From Tunturiibacter empetritectus (GTDB lineage Bacteria > Acidobacteriota > Terriglobia > Terriglobales > Acidobacteriaceae), in contig NZ_JACHDZ010000001.1 in the NCBI RefSeq assembly GCF_014201375.1, forward strand, positions 661,206 through 725,205: 64,000 nt of DNA, given 5' to 3'. Below the pieces are notes generated by a model that saw only the letters and a list, made by a program, of their open reading frames with translations, did not search any database and had not been told where the DNA came from. Shown here piece after piece: positions 26,726 to 34,199 of this stretch. The translations under genes and the position numbers were made by a program. Position 1 is the first letter of the stretch. Each line of letters starts with the position of its first letter.

Positions 26726-27670
26726 TTGAGCAAAGGTCCACAAAAAGAGGGAATTGACGCGGAGGTGAGCTTCCGCGAACGGGTTGAGTTTGCCGTGGTT
26801 TGGCTGGCGGTTCACTTGATGTGGTTGCTTCCGCGGGGATCGGCCAGGGCGGTGGGCTCGGGGATTGCGGCGATTGCCTATCACGCGCTGGGGCGGCTGC
26901 GCGGAGTGGGAGTGCGGAACCTGAAGCTTGCGTTTCCGGAGATGCCGGAGGCGGAGCGGGAGAGGATTCTGCGGTCGTTGTACCGGCGTCTGGGCTGGCT
27001 GCTGGCGGAGTTCTGCCTCATGCCGGGATACACGCCGGAGAGTGCGAGCAGGTTTATTCGCTACGAGGGATTGGAGAACTACCTGGCGGCTCGCGAGCGC
27101 GGGAAGGGTGTGCTGGTGTTGACGGGGCACCTGGGGGCATGGGAGCTGTCGAGTTTTTATCACTCGCTGATGGGTATGCCGATGGGAATGGTGATACGGC
27201 GGTTGGACAACCCGCTCGTGGATGAGTTTGTGAATCGCATTCGATGCCTGCATGGAAATCGTGTCATTCATAAGGACGACTTTGCGCGAGGTTTGATTGC
27301 GTCGATGCGCGCAGGGGAGACGGTGGGGATTCTGATGGATACGAATATGACTCCGCCGCAGGGTGTGTTTGTGCCGTTCTTTGGGGTGCAGGCGTGTACG
27401 GCCTCGGGGTTGGCGCGGATCGCCGGGAAGACGGGAGCAGCGGTAGTGCCGGGGTTTCTGCTGTGGGAGGAGAGCGATCAGAAGTACGTGCTGCGCTTCG
27501 GCAAAGAGCTTAAAGTGAGGCATACGGGTGATTCTGAAACCGATGCGGTTACAAATACAGCTGCGTTTACGGCGGCGATCGAGGCGACGATTCGGCAGTA
27601 TCCTGATCAGTGGCTGTGGATGCATCGGCGGTGGAAGACGCGGCCTCCGGGAGAAGAGGGGATTTACTGA
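26726..27670 (+). CDS. Lipid A biosynthesis (late) acyltransferase, LpxL/HtrB family
   Basis: 314 residues from a TTG at 26726; a GTG at 26765 is a possible alternative. The start of the mature core '[19 protein letters not shown]' is a membrane anchor. The acyl-transfer motif HLGAWE (HX4E) and '[24 protein letters not shown]' are diagnostic, and '[17 protein letters not shown]' closes the family. It adds a secondary acyl chain to lipid A or a related glycolipid on the cytoplasmic face. The stop overlaps an ATG that leads into a five-codon frame; lpxD starts 17 bases on. Confidence 0.9.
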   Translation: MSKGPQKEGIDAEVSFRERVEFAVVWLAVHLMWLLPRGSARAVGSGIAAIAYHALGRLRGVGVRNLKLAFPEMPEAERERILRSLYRRLGWLLAEFCLMPGYTPESASRFIRYEGLENYLAARERGKGVLVLTGHLGAWELSSFYHSLMGMPMGMVIRRLDNPLVDEFVNRIRCLHGNRVIHKDDFARGLIASMRAGETVGILMDTNMTPPQGVFVPFFGVQACTASGLARIAGKTGAAVVPGFLLWEESDQKYVLRFGKELKVRHTGDSETDAVTNTAAFTAAIEATIRQYPDQWLWMHRRWKTRPPGEEGIY

Positions 27671-27691
27671 TGGCGGGGATTTACTGATGAC
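27658..27691 (+). repeat. 17-bp tandem duplication at a stop/start junction
   Basis: GGGGATTTACTGATGGC (27658-27674) is followed immediately by GGGGATTTACTGATGAC (27675-27691). Each copy contains the TGATG stop-start overlap. Copy 1 ends the acyltransferase, but its ATG gives only MAGIY then stop; copy 2 supplies that stop and the lpxD ATG. A recent slip-strand duplication of a translational coupling site is the simplest reading. Confidence 0.85.
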
Positions 27692-28625
27692 AACGATGAG
27701 CAAGATCGCGGACTGGGTCGGGGTGAGCGCACCGCTGTTGGAGGTGGAGATTACGGCGGTCTCGAGTATCGAGGATGCTGGCGAGAATTCTGTGGTGTTT
27801 GCGGTTGAAGGCGAGGCGCTGGGCAGGGCGTTGCAGTCGAAGGCCGGGGTGATTCTGGCGAGCAGGAAGCTGGAGTCGGCGGAGTTGCCGCCCTATCGGA
27901 CGCCGGACCCAAGGGTTTTGTGGGTGGCGGATGCTAGGTATGCGTTTGCGCTGGTGGCGCGGAGGTTGAGCGTCGGCGGCGTGCGGGCGGGGGTGCATGC
28001 TTCGGCCGTGGTGGGGCAGAGGGTAGCGATTGGTGTTGGAACTGCGGTTGGGCCTGGTGCTGTGCTTGGCGACGACGCGGTGATTGGGAGTGGATGCGAG
28101 ATTGGTGCGCGGGTGACGATCTACGCGGGGACGGTGCTGGGCGACCGCGTAGTGGTGCAGGCGGGAGCGGTGCTGGGATCGACGGGGTTTGGGTATGTGC
28201 GGAGCGCGGAGACGGGAGAGTATCTGATCTTTCCGCAGCAGGGGCGGCTGGTGGTGGAGGACGATGTCGAGATTGGCGCGAATACGACGATCGATCGTGG
28301 AGCGCTGGGGGAGACGCGGATCGGGCGCGGGACGAAGATCGATAACCTGGTGCATATCGGGCATAACTGCGTGATTGGGAGGAATGTGATTATTGCGGCG
28401 CAGACGGGGATCTCTGGTTCGAGCGTGGTGGAGGAGGGCGCGATTCTGGGCGGGCAGGTGGGGATTGGAGAGCATGCCACGGTGGGGGCGGGCGTGATCC
28501 TTGGCGGTGGAGCGGGAGTGCTGAGCGGGAAGAAGATGCGTGGGCAGGGCGAGGTGTTCTGGGGGCGGCCGGCGCGGCCTTTGAAGGAGTATCTGCGGGA
28601 TCTTGCGCGGTTGAAGCGGCGTTAA
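27687..28625 (+). CDS. lpxD: UDP-3-O-acylglucosamine N-acyltransferase
   Basis: 312 residues. The N-terminal uridine-binding domain ('[18 protein letters not shown]') is followed by a left-handed beta-helix of isoleucine-type hexapeptide repeats (~100-270), including '[21 protein letters not shown]' and catalytic-His region '[16 protein letters not shown]', and a C-terminal helix ('[15 protein letters not shown]'). It transfers the N-linked hydroxyacyl chain in lipid A synthesis. Its start lies in the second copy of the 17-bp duplication. Pairing with an LpxL-type gene is biologically sensible. Confidence 0.95.
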   Translation: MTTMSKIADWVGVSAPLLEVEITAVSSIEDAGENSVVFAVEGEALGRALQSKAGVILASRKLESAELPPYRTPDPRVLWVADARYAFALVARRLSVGGVRAGVHASAVVGQRVAIGVGTAVGPGAVLGDDAVIGSGCEIGARVTIYAGTVLGDRVVVQAGAVLGSTGFGYVRSAETGEYLIFPQQGRLVVEDDVEIGANTTIDRGALGETRIGRGTKIDNLVHIGHNCVIGRNVIIAAQTGISGSSVVEEGAILGGQVGIGEHATVGAGVILGGGAGVLSGKKMRGQGEVFWGRPARPLKEYLRDLARLKRR

Positions 28626-28629
28626 AGCT

Positions 28630-28808
28630 GTCCTGCCGGACGGGTCCACTACGCGTGGGGCGGTCACTTCGTGACGTGTATACCCCTTCGGTTGGCGCTC
28701 CCTTTGGTCGCGAACAGGATCTTGTGCCGACCAACGGGAGGACCATGCGAAGCTCTAAAAGGGCGTGCGAACGCCCGCTCCACGCGTAGTGGGCCCGTCC
28801 GGCAGGAC
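28630..28808. repeat. Palindromic interspersed element, copy C (179 bp)
   Basis: Ends GTCCTGCCGGACGGGTCCA and TGGGCCCGTCCGGCAGGAC. Contains GGTCACTTCGTGACG, GTATACCCCTTCGGTT, CTCCCTTTGGTCG opposite CGACCAACGGGAG (one mismatch), CATGCGAAGCTCTAAAA and GGCGTGCGAACGCC. Same orientation as the copy at 19444. It starts four bases after the lpxD stop and ends 29 bases before the next gene. Confidence 0.9.
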
Positions 28809-28837
28809 TAAAATTATTGGGAAGCACGCGGTGATTG

Positions 28838-29458
28838 ATGGCGATTGTGGTGGTCGGCGGGCATACGAGAAACATCGGAAAGACCAGCGTCGTGGCAGGG
28901 CTGATCGCCGCCATGCCGGAGATGCATTGGACCGCATTCAAGATCACGCAGTTCGGGCATGGGATGTGCTCGGTCAATGGGGAGCCCTGCGACTGCGAGA
29001 CCGCCGAACACACAGTTGCGGTGAGTGAAGAGCGCCCCGGGGGAGATGCAACGACGGATTCGGGGCGCTATCTGGCTGCGGGTGCGGTGCGGTCGTTCTG
29101 GGTGAGGACTCGGCAGGGCGATCTGTCCGAGGCGATGCCGCGCATTCGCAAGGAGATGGAGCGCGCAGAGAATGTGGTGATCGAGTCGAACAGCATCCTG
29201 CGGTTTCTGCGGCCCGATCTCTATCTGAGCGTGCTCGATCCGGCGACAGCGGACTTCAAAGATTCGGCGAAATACTTTCTGGATCGTGCCGATGCTGTGC
29301 TGGTGCCGGAGGGTGTGCTCGGAAGGCCCGAGTGGAAGGGTGTTTCGTTGAAGCTGGTAGAGGGAACGCCGGTACTGGCGATACGGCCACCGGTCTACGT
29401 GACGGAAGAAGTAGTTGAGTTTGTGAGGCAGCGGCTGCGAGCGCGAGTGATTGTCTGA
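28838..29458 (+). CDS. P-loop NTPase related to MobB, with a Cys cluster; function unknown
   Basis: 206 residues. The start 'MAIVVVGGHTRNIGKTSVVAGLI' is a Walker A loop of the MobB/dethiobiotin-synthetase-like SIMIBI group. 'GMCSVNGEPCDCETAEHT' supplies three cysteines and a histidine that could bind a metal, which MobB lacks. 'ENVVIESNSILRFLRPDLYLSVLDP' fits the Walker B region and 'DSAKYFLDRADAVLVPEG' the base-recognition end. No molybdenum cofactor genes are nearby, so a MobB role is not supported. Start taken at the ATG at 28838 (GGTGA upstream). It follows the repeat copy at 28630 directly. Confidence 0.7.
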   Translation: MAIVVVGGHTRNIGKTSVVAGLIAAMPEMHWTAFKITQFGHGMCSVNGEPCDCETAEHTVAVSEERPGGDATTDSGRYLAAGAVRSFWVRTRQGDLSEAMPRIRKEMERAENVVIESNSILRFLRPDLYLSVLDPATADFKDSAKYFLDRADAVLVPEGVLGRPEWKGVSLKLVEGTPVLAIRPPVYVTEEVVEFVRQRLRARVIV

Positions 29459-29547
29459 AGGTCTTTGAACAATGGGAACAAGAAAAGAGCCGCGGCTTTT
29501 GAGGGCCCCGGCTCTTGTTGATGCGAGTGCATGGAACTATGTATGAA

Positions 29548-30567
29548 CTACGCGATGAGACCGTTGAGGCCATTGGGGAAGAAGACTCCCTGATGGACCG
29601 TATCTGTTGGTTTCGTGCCAGTAACGATTGCGAGGATCTGGGAGGTACTGCGGGCCCAGCCCAGTGAGTTCTGGTCGCAGTCGACGATGGTGGATGCGGT
29701 GATGTTCGCGGTTGCGGTGTTGAGCGCGACCTGGGTTGTGGTGACTCCGATGTCGTCTGCCGCTGAACCTGTGAAGGTAACGAACGGAGTGGTGATCGGT
29801 TTGGTTGGATCAGGATTCGCCAGCGAAGAACGAGCTGCCGAGATCATCTGAGTCAGCGTGCTGAGCGGGCCCGTTCCGCCGCCACCATCGAGTCCGTTGA
29901 TGGTCGTGCGGATGAGACCTGCGTGGTAGGCCTCGACCGCGTGAATACCTACAGCAGCCGGTAGGATGTTGACCTTGTCGGTGATCAGAGGAGCAGCTCC
30001 GTGATACGCGGAGACACCTACGTCCTCGAAGATGTAGGCACCGATGAGGAAGTTTGCGTCGCTCGCGAAGGGGTTGAAGGATGGACCGATGAGCGCTGCC
30101 GCGGCAAGGGTGTTAAAGGAGGTGTACAGATCGATGTTGGGCATCGAGACTGCCTTAGATCCAAGAGCTCCCTGGAGGAAGAGGACGTGCTTGCCTTCTT
30201 CCGTTGCGGTCTCCGTGGCATAGGCCTGGACGTAGGAAAGCGAGAAAGGCACCTTGGCGAAGGTCGGGCTCAGAGCGACAGTGCCAGCGGCGTTGCCGTT
30301 GACGCTGACGGGAATCGGCGTCGACAGCTTGTCGATGGTGACGCCGTAGACCGCGAGGTTGTAGAACTGTGCCTCGAGATACTCCAGGTTGAGAGCGAAG
30401 TTGAGGATGTCCGAGTCGCCGATCGTGGCCGACTGGGCCTCTGCTTTTTTAGGGGTTGCGGTTGCGCCGAAGGCAAGAGCGGCCAGCGCGGCGCCTCCCT
30501 TGGTGAGCATCTTTCGGCGGGTACTTACGATAATTTCATCGAGCTGCTGTGTCTCTAGAGTTGCCAT
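29548..30567 (-). CDS. Exported ferritin-like domain protein (TAT)
   Basis: 339 residues with a twin-arginine signal (R17-R18, 'STRRKMLTKGGAALAALAFG') and good ribosome site (GGAG). 'DILNFALNLEYLEAQFYNLAVYG', 'ETATEEGKHVLFLQGALG', 'FEDVGVSAYHGAAPLI' and 'HAVEAYHAGLIRTTI' form the four-helix ferritin-like core with candidate di-iron ligands Glu and Glu-x2-3-His. It belongs to the exported desiccation-related/PCC13-62-like group of unknown biochemical role. A repeat-rich C-terminal part ends VFFPNGLNGLIA, a motif shared with its neighbour. It lies 13 bases after that paralogue and is likely co-transcribed. Confidence 0.85.
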   Translation of the reverse strand: MATLETQQLDEIIVSTRRKMLTKGGAALAALAFGATATPKKAEAQSATIGDSDILNFALNLEYLEAQFYNLAVYGVTIDKLSTPIPVSVNGNAAGTVALSPTFAKVPFSLSYVQAYATETATEEGKHVLFLQGALGSKAVSMPNIDLYTSFNTLAAAALIGPSFNPFASDANFLIGAYIFEDVGVSAYHGAAPLITDKVNILPAAVGIHAVEAYHAGLIRTTINGLDGGGGTGPLSTLTQMISAARSSLANPDPTKPITTPFVTFTGSAADDIGVTTTQVALNTATANITASTIVDCDQNSLGWARSTSQILAIVTGTKPTDTVHQGVFFPNGLNGLIA

Positions 30568-30580
30568 GATGTCTCCGTCC

Positions 30581-31522
30581 TTAGGAAGCCGTTACTGAGA
30601 TTTTGCCGTTGAGACCGTTGGGGAAGAAGCCGCCCTTGGAGAGGCCTGCTCCGCCCGCCGCGCCGTACACGATGTGTAGAACCTGATCGGTTGTGCGGTG
30701 GAAGGCGATGGCGTTGGTGGGATCGGCAGCGACGATGCTGCTGACGCTGAGGGCAGTCTCATTACCTCCGCCGAGCGTGGCGCGGAGAGCAGACACCTGG
30801 TTGGCAATGGTGGTGTAGGTCTGATTTCCGGCTGCGCCATCTACGGCAGTGATCAGGGTGCGGATCTCGGCGGCGTGGTAGGCTTCGACGGCCTGGATGC
30901 CGGCAGCAGCACTCAGGATGTTGTTGTTGGCGAGCAGAGGAGCGGCACCGCTGTAAGCCGTAACGCCAACATCTTCAAAGACAAAGGCTCCGATAAGGAA
31001 GTCGTTATTGCCGTCGAAGGGATTGAAGGTGGGGGAGGTGGTGATCTTAGCTGCGACAGCCAGCGGACCGAAGAAGGTGAGGTCTAGAGCAGGGCGGGGA
31101 ACTGGAGTTCCCTTGTTCCCCGTGATGGCTGCCTGGAGGAAGCGAACGTGATTCAGTTCGTCCTGGGCGATCTCCGCGGCGTACTGAGCAAAGACAGGAC
31201 TGCTCCACGGCACTGCCTTGATGCCAGGGGGAACGATCGTGGTACCTGCCCCGGTGAGTGCATCGGTGGAGGAGAGACCGGAGCCGGTCGCGGCGTAGAG
31301 ATAGAACTCGGCCTCAAGATATTCGAGGTTGAGGGCGAAGTTCAGAATGTCGTTGTCGGGGATGTCGAGCGGGGTCGGCGTTGGGGTGGGCGTGGTGGTT
31401 GGTGCTGGTGTGCTGTTGTTGCAACCGATAATCATTGCTCCGGCAGCGGCCGTCCCTGCTCCTGCCAGAAACTTTCGGCGGGATAGGGCTTTGTCTATCA
31501 AGTCATTTAGCTTTTTTTCCAC
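30581..31522 (-). CDS. Exported ferritin-like domain protein, possible lipoprotein
   Basis: 313 residues from a GTG at 31522 with AGGAGAGG six bases upstream, preferred over an upstream in-frame start. Twin-arginine motif SRRKFLAG (R15-R16) and a possible lipobox with Cys34 (MIIGC), then a Thr/Pro spacer. The ferritin-like core parallels the downstream gene: 'DILNFALNLEYLEAEFYLYA', 'EIAQDELNHVRFLQAAI', 'FEDVGVTAYSGAAPLL', 'QAVEAYHAAEIRTLI', and the same end GFFPNGLNGKI. First gene of a two-gene tandem duplication; iron or oxidative stress protection is a family-level inference. Confidence 0.85.
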   Translation of the reverse strand: MEKKLNDLIDKALSRRKFLAGAGTAAAGAMIIGCNNSTPAPTTTPTPTPTPLDIPDNDILNFALNLEYLEAEFYLYAATGSGLSSTDALTGAGTTIVPPGIKAVPWSSPVFAQYAAEIAQDELNHVRFLQAAITGNKGTPVPRPALDLTFFGPLAVAAKITTSPTFNPFDGNNDFLIGAFVFEDVGVTAYSGAAPLLANNNILSAAAGIQAVEAYHAAEIRTLITAVDGAAGNQTYTTIANQVSALRATLGGGNETALSVSSIVAADPTNAIAFHRTTDQVLHIVYGAAGGAGLSKGGFFPNGLNGKISVTAS

Positions 31523-31617
31523 GATGTACCTCTCCTCAGTGCACGTTGCTGCCTGCACCTTCGTTCTGATGACGAAGTGCAGGACGGAACGGATTGCCGA
31601 GACGATAATATTCGCGG

Positions 31618-32331
31618 TTAGATTGATTGGACAGCAAGGTTCATGATGTCATCAACAAGGCTCACTTCTTTTTGAATGAAGGGCTCGGCGTAGCGGACTC
31701 CCGCCAGCAGGCCGTAGTGGCGAGCGGTGGCGAAGGTTCGCTCGCGGATCTCCTCCTCGGGGACGAAGAGGCCGGTGCCTTCAGGCTGCGCGCCGTACTG
31801 CGAGCGGTAGGTCAACAGAGACTGCAGGCGCTGCTCAACAAAGGGAGTGATGTCGACGACGAAGGTGGGACGCACGTCGGCATAGAGGCTTGCGTAGAGG
31901 ATCTTGTACGGACGATGCGGCGGGTGGGGGTCGCCGGGCGTTACGACCTTGGCGAGGCCGCTGACGAAGCAGGCTTCATAGCCCAGCGTGGCCGAGGTGT
32001 AGTGGTCGGGATGACGGCCTTGCCAGTAGGGAAGGATCACCACGCGGGGGCGCAGGCGGCGGAGAACGGCGGCTAGCTTAAGACGGTTGGCCAGGGTGTT
32101 CTCGACGTTGCCATCGGGAAGGTCGAGAGCCTCGCGATGCGCGACGTTTAGGATGCGGGCGGCGACGTTGGCCTCGGCTTCCCGGTCGGCGGCGGTGCCG
32201 CGAGTGCCGGACTCACCCTGGGTGAGATCGAGGATACCGGTGGTCCAGCCGCGGGCGTGCATGGCCATCAGAGTGCCGCCGCAGGTCTGTTCGACGTCGT
32301 CGCGATGGGCCGCAATGGCAAGGATGTCCAA
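31618..32331 (-). CDS. bshB1: LmbE/PIG-L family deacetylase, BshB1-like
   Basis: 237 residues. 'MDILAIAAHRDDVEQTCGGTL' carries the zinc-binding HxDD motif (the family consensus is AHPDDxE; here Pro is Arg), followed by 'LDLTQGESGTRG' and 'YWQGRHPDHYTSA' with the third zinc ligand. Best fit is BshB1, which removes acetyl from N-acetylglucosaminyl-malate in bacillithiol synthesis; the 'GESGTRGTAADREAEA' block is typical. bshA and bshC are not in the window, so the substrate is inferred. Promoter-side repeats lie at 32363-32462. Confidence 0.8.
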   Translation of the reverse strand: MDILAIAAHRDDVEQTCGGTLMAMHARGWTTGILDLTQGESGTRGTAADREAEANVAARILNVAHREALDLPDGNVENTLANRLKLAAVLRRLRPRVVILPYWQGRHPDHYTSATLGYEACFVSGLAKVVTPGDPHPPHRPYKILYASLYADVRPTFVVDITPFVEQRLQSLLTYRSQYGAQPEGTGLFVPEEEIRERTFATARHYGLLAGVRYAEPFIQKEVSLVDDIMNLAVQSI

Positions 32332-32362
32332 GGGGCGGGCTCCTAAATTCAGCTCCTAGCTA

Positions 32363-32462
32363 TTAGCTCTTAGCCTCTAGCTAACAGCGAGATGCAATAC
32401 AACATACTTCGTTGCGACTGCTTGCTTCTGTTTCTGGCTAAGAGCTAAAGGCTAAGAGCTAA
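32363..32462. repeat. Inverted and tandem TAGCTCTTAGCC repeat
   Basis: TTAGCTCTTAGCC (32363-32375) is the inverse of GGCTAAGAGCTAA, which occurs twice in tandem (32436-32448 and 32450-32462). The intervening 60 bases are A+T-rich compared with the flanks. It lies between the end of the beta-propeller lipoprotein gene (32467) and the bshB1-like start (both minus strand), so it could form a stem that ends the lipoprotein transcript. Confidence 0.65.
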
Positions 32463-32466
32463 CACC

Positions 32467-34020
32467 CTAGTTGGCTGCGTCGGTGACGGCGTCCAGGTAG
32501 GCAACGTCGAGCGCTGTGCCCTGAACGGTAATGTTGGCGTTGTTGATCTCGGAGCCGTCCGTCGTATTGAAGGCGTGGACCTGTCCCCCGTACGCGGTGT
32601 AGACCTTGTGGAAGCCCTGAACCCAGCAGAGGCCGGTCAGGTCGCCATAGTAATACTGGTTCTGGTTTGTGTTCGGGTAGGGGACGACGACCGGCGAGGT
32701 TGCGCTCTGCGTGACCGCAGGAACGATGAATGCGCTGGCCCCGGTGGAACCCGACGGCAGAACCACGCGGGTCAGGCAGTTGTAGTTGGCGCTCTGGTCG
32801 GTGGCCTGGCCGGTTGCGATCTGCTGGGCCGCACGGGCCGCGCGCTCGCCGGTGGCGCAGAGTTGGGAGCCGATCCACAGTGTATTGTCGTCAGCGAAGA
32901 GAATCTTGGTGTGAGTGCCGTCGGAGATGGAGACAGTGCTGGTGACGGCGTTGGTCGCGAGGCTGATGATGGAGAGATTGCCCGCAAAGAGGCCGTCTGG
33001 CTGCCGCTGCTGACCGGCTACGTAGAGATTATTTCCATCGGAGACTGCCGTCGTGACCCCGCCCGGGACCGGGAGATTGGAGGAGAAGGCGTTGGGGTTC
33101 TGCTGCGCCGGGACGGTGCTGTTGGTGTAGCTGTTGACCTGAAGCGCGCCCGGCAGCAGGTAGGTGATGCTGGAGGTGGTTCCACCGCACTCTGCGCCAC
33201 AGTTGAGAACGTAGACCGTGTTGCCGTCGAGGGAGAAGTAGGCTCCGGCGGGCCGGTCGAAGGCGCTCGTATTGCTTCCGGTGTTGACCGGGATGACGCA
33301 GTAGACAGGAAGGTTGAAGGGCTGGCAGTCCACCGCGCCAATCGCGGCAATGGCGGCGGTCGAGGTGGTGTACTGGCTGGCATTCAGCTTGATCACGCGG
33401 TAGAGCGAGTTGGAGTTGCGGACCATCGCCAAGATGACCGTGTCGCCCTGGTTGACGACGACCTGGAAGACATTCGGCAGGTTGAGCGCGTAGGTCCCGC
33501 CTGTGGTCCTGTCGATGATACCGAGCAGGCCGGCGCCCTCTTCGGCCGAGTAGACGTGGCCGAAGGTTGGCGGGACCGCGACGCTGGTCGACCTGGCCGG
33601 GAAGGTGCCGGCAGAACCCGTGGCGGACTCGGTGCCGTAGTTGATGATCTGCACGTCGCCCAGAGTGTTGGAGTAGACGTACCCGGCGATCTCAGAGGGG
33701 AAGTTGAGGATGAGGTTGGGATAGCCGGAGGAGTAGCCGCTGATCGAGAACGAAGTTCTGGTGTTCTCGACGTTGTTGCGCAGGTCACGCTTCGCATCGA
33801 CGATCTGCAGGCTGCCGCTGGTGCCGCCGTTTGCCGTGACGCCAATCATCACGCGTTGGGCAAGCTTGCTGGGCGGAACCGGCCGGTTGGCGAAGGTGTA
33901 TTGGGGGAACTTGTAGTAATACGGGCCGCAGGCTGTAAGTCCCAGCGTCACAGCGGCGATCAGGAGGCCGCAGAAGATCTGGGCACGGAGAGACTGGGTA
34001 AAGAGACTTCGATTCGTCAA
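32467..34020 (-). CDS. Beta-propeller lipoprotein
   Basis: 517 residues. Lipoprotein signal with lipobox LTAC (Cys31) after a hydrophobic stretch. The mature part has seven or so repeating blocks with Gly/Asp turns such as 'GYVYSNTLGDVQIINYG', 'GHVYSAEEGAGLLGIIDR', 'GAYFSLDGNTVYVLNCGAECGG', 'DGNNLYVAGQQRQPDGLFAGNLSIISLATNAVT', which read as a YVTN/WD-like beta-propeller. Such proteins usually mediate binding at the cell surface; no enzymatic motif is visible. Codon use is G+C-rich like the neighbours. It is divergent from the methyltransferase/reductase gene. Confidence 0.75.
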   Translation of the reverse strand: MTNRSLFTQSLRAQIFCGLLIAAVTLGLTACGPYYYKFPQYTFANRPVPPSKLAQRVMIGVTANGGTSGSLQIVDAKRDLRNNVENTRTSFSISGYSSGYPNLILNFPSEIAGYVYSNTLGDVQIINYGTESATGSAGTFPARSTSVAVPPTFGHVYSAEEGAGLLGIIDRTTGGTYALNLPNVFQVVVNQGDTVILAMVRNSNSLYRVIKLNASQYTTSTAAIAAIGAVDCQPFNLPVYCVIPVNTGSNTSAFDRPAGAYFSLDGNTVYVLNCGAECGGTTSSITYLLPGALQVNSYTNSTVPAQQNPNAFSSNLPVPGGVTTAVSDGNNLYVAGQQRQPDGLFAGNLSIISLATNAVTSTVSISDGTHTKILFADDNTLWIGSQLCATGERAARAAQQIATGQATDQSANYNCLTRVVLPSGSTGASAFIVPAVTQSATSPVVVPYPNTNQNQYYYGDLTGLCWVQGFHKVYTAYGGQVHAFNTTDGSEINNANITVQGTALDVAYLDAVTDAAN

Positions 34021-34199
34021 CGGTAACTAACTCCAACCTGAGCGCTGCGGCATAATCTGGCGGCCACGGCTATCTGCCGAGTATAACAAAGGACTCGGCC
34101 AGTCCGCGGTTTGGCAGCAATCGGCAAAGGCTTGAATGTTATTGGTTTGGAGCAGGTCCGCCGGGTGGCTTAAGATGGTGAGAACACTTGGAGACGGTT

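Noticed and set aside
28838..29458. Naming the P-loop protein mobB
   Set aside because: No molybdenum cofactor genes are near and the Cys cluster is not a MobB trait.
34020..34199. SAM or B12 riboswitch before the methionine-synthesis gene
   Set aside because: Only a 7-bp hairpin (GCCGAGT/ACTCGGC at 34076-34099) is visible; conserved riboswitch cores were not found.
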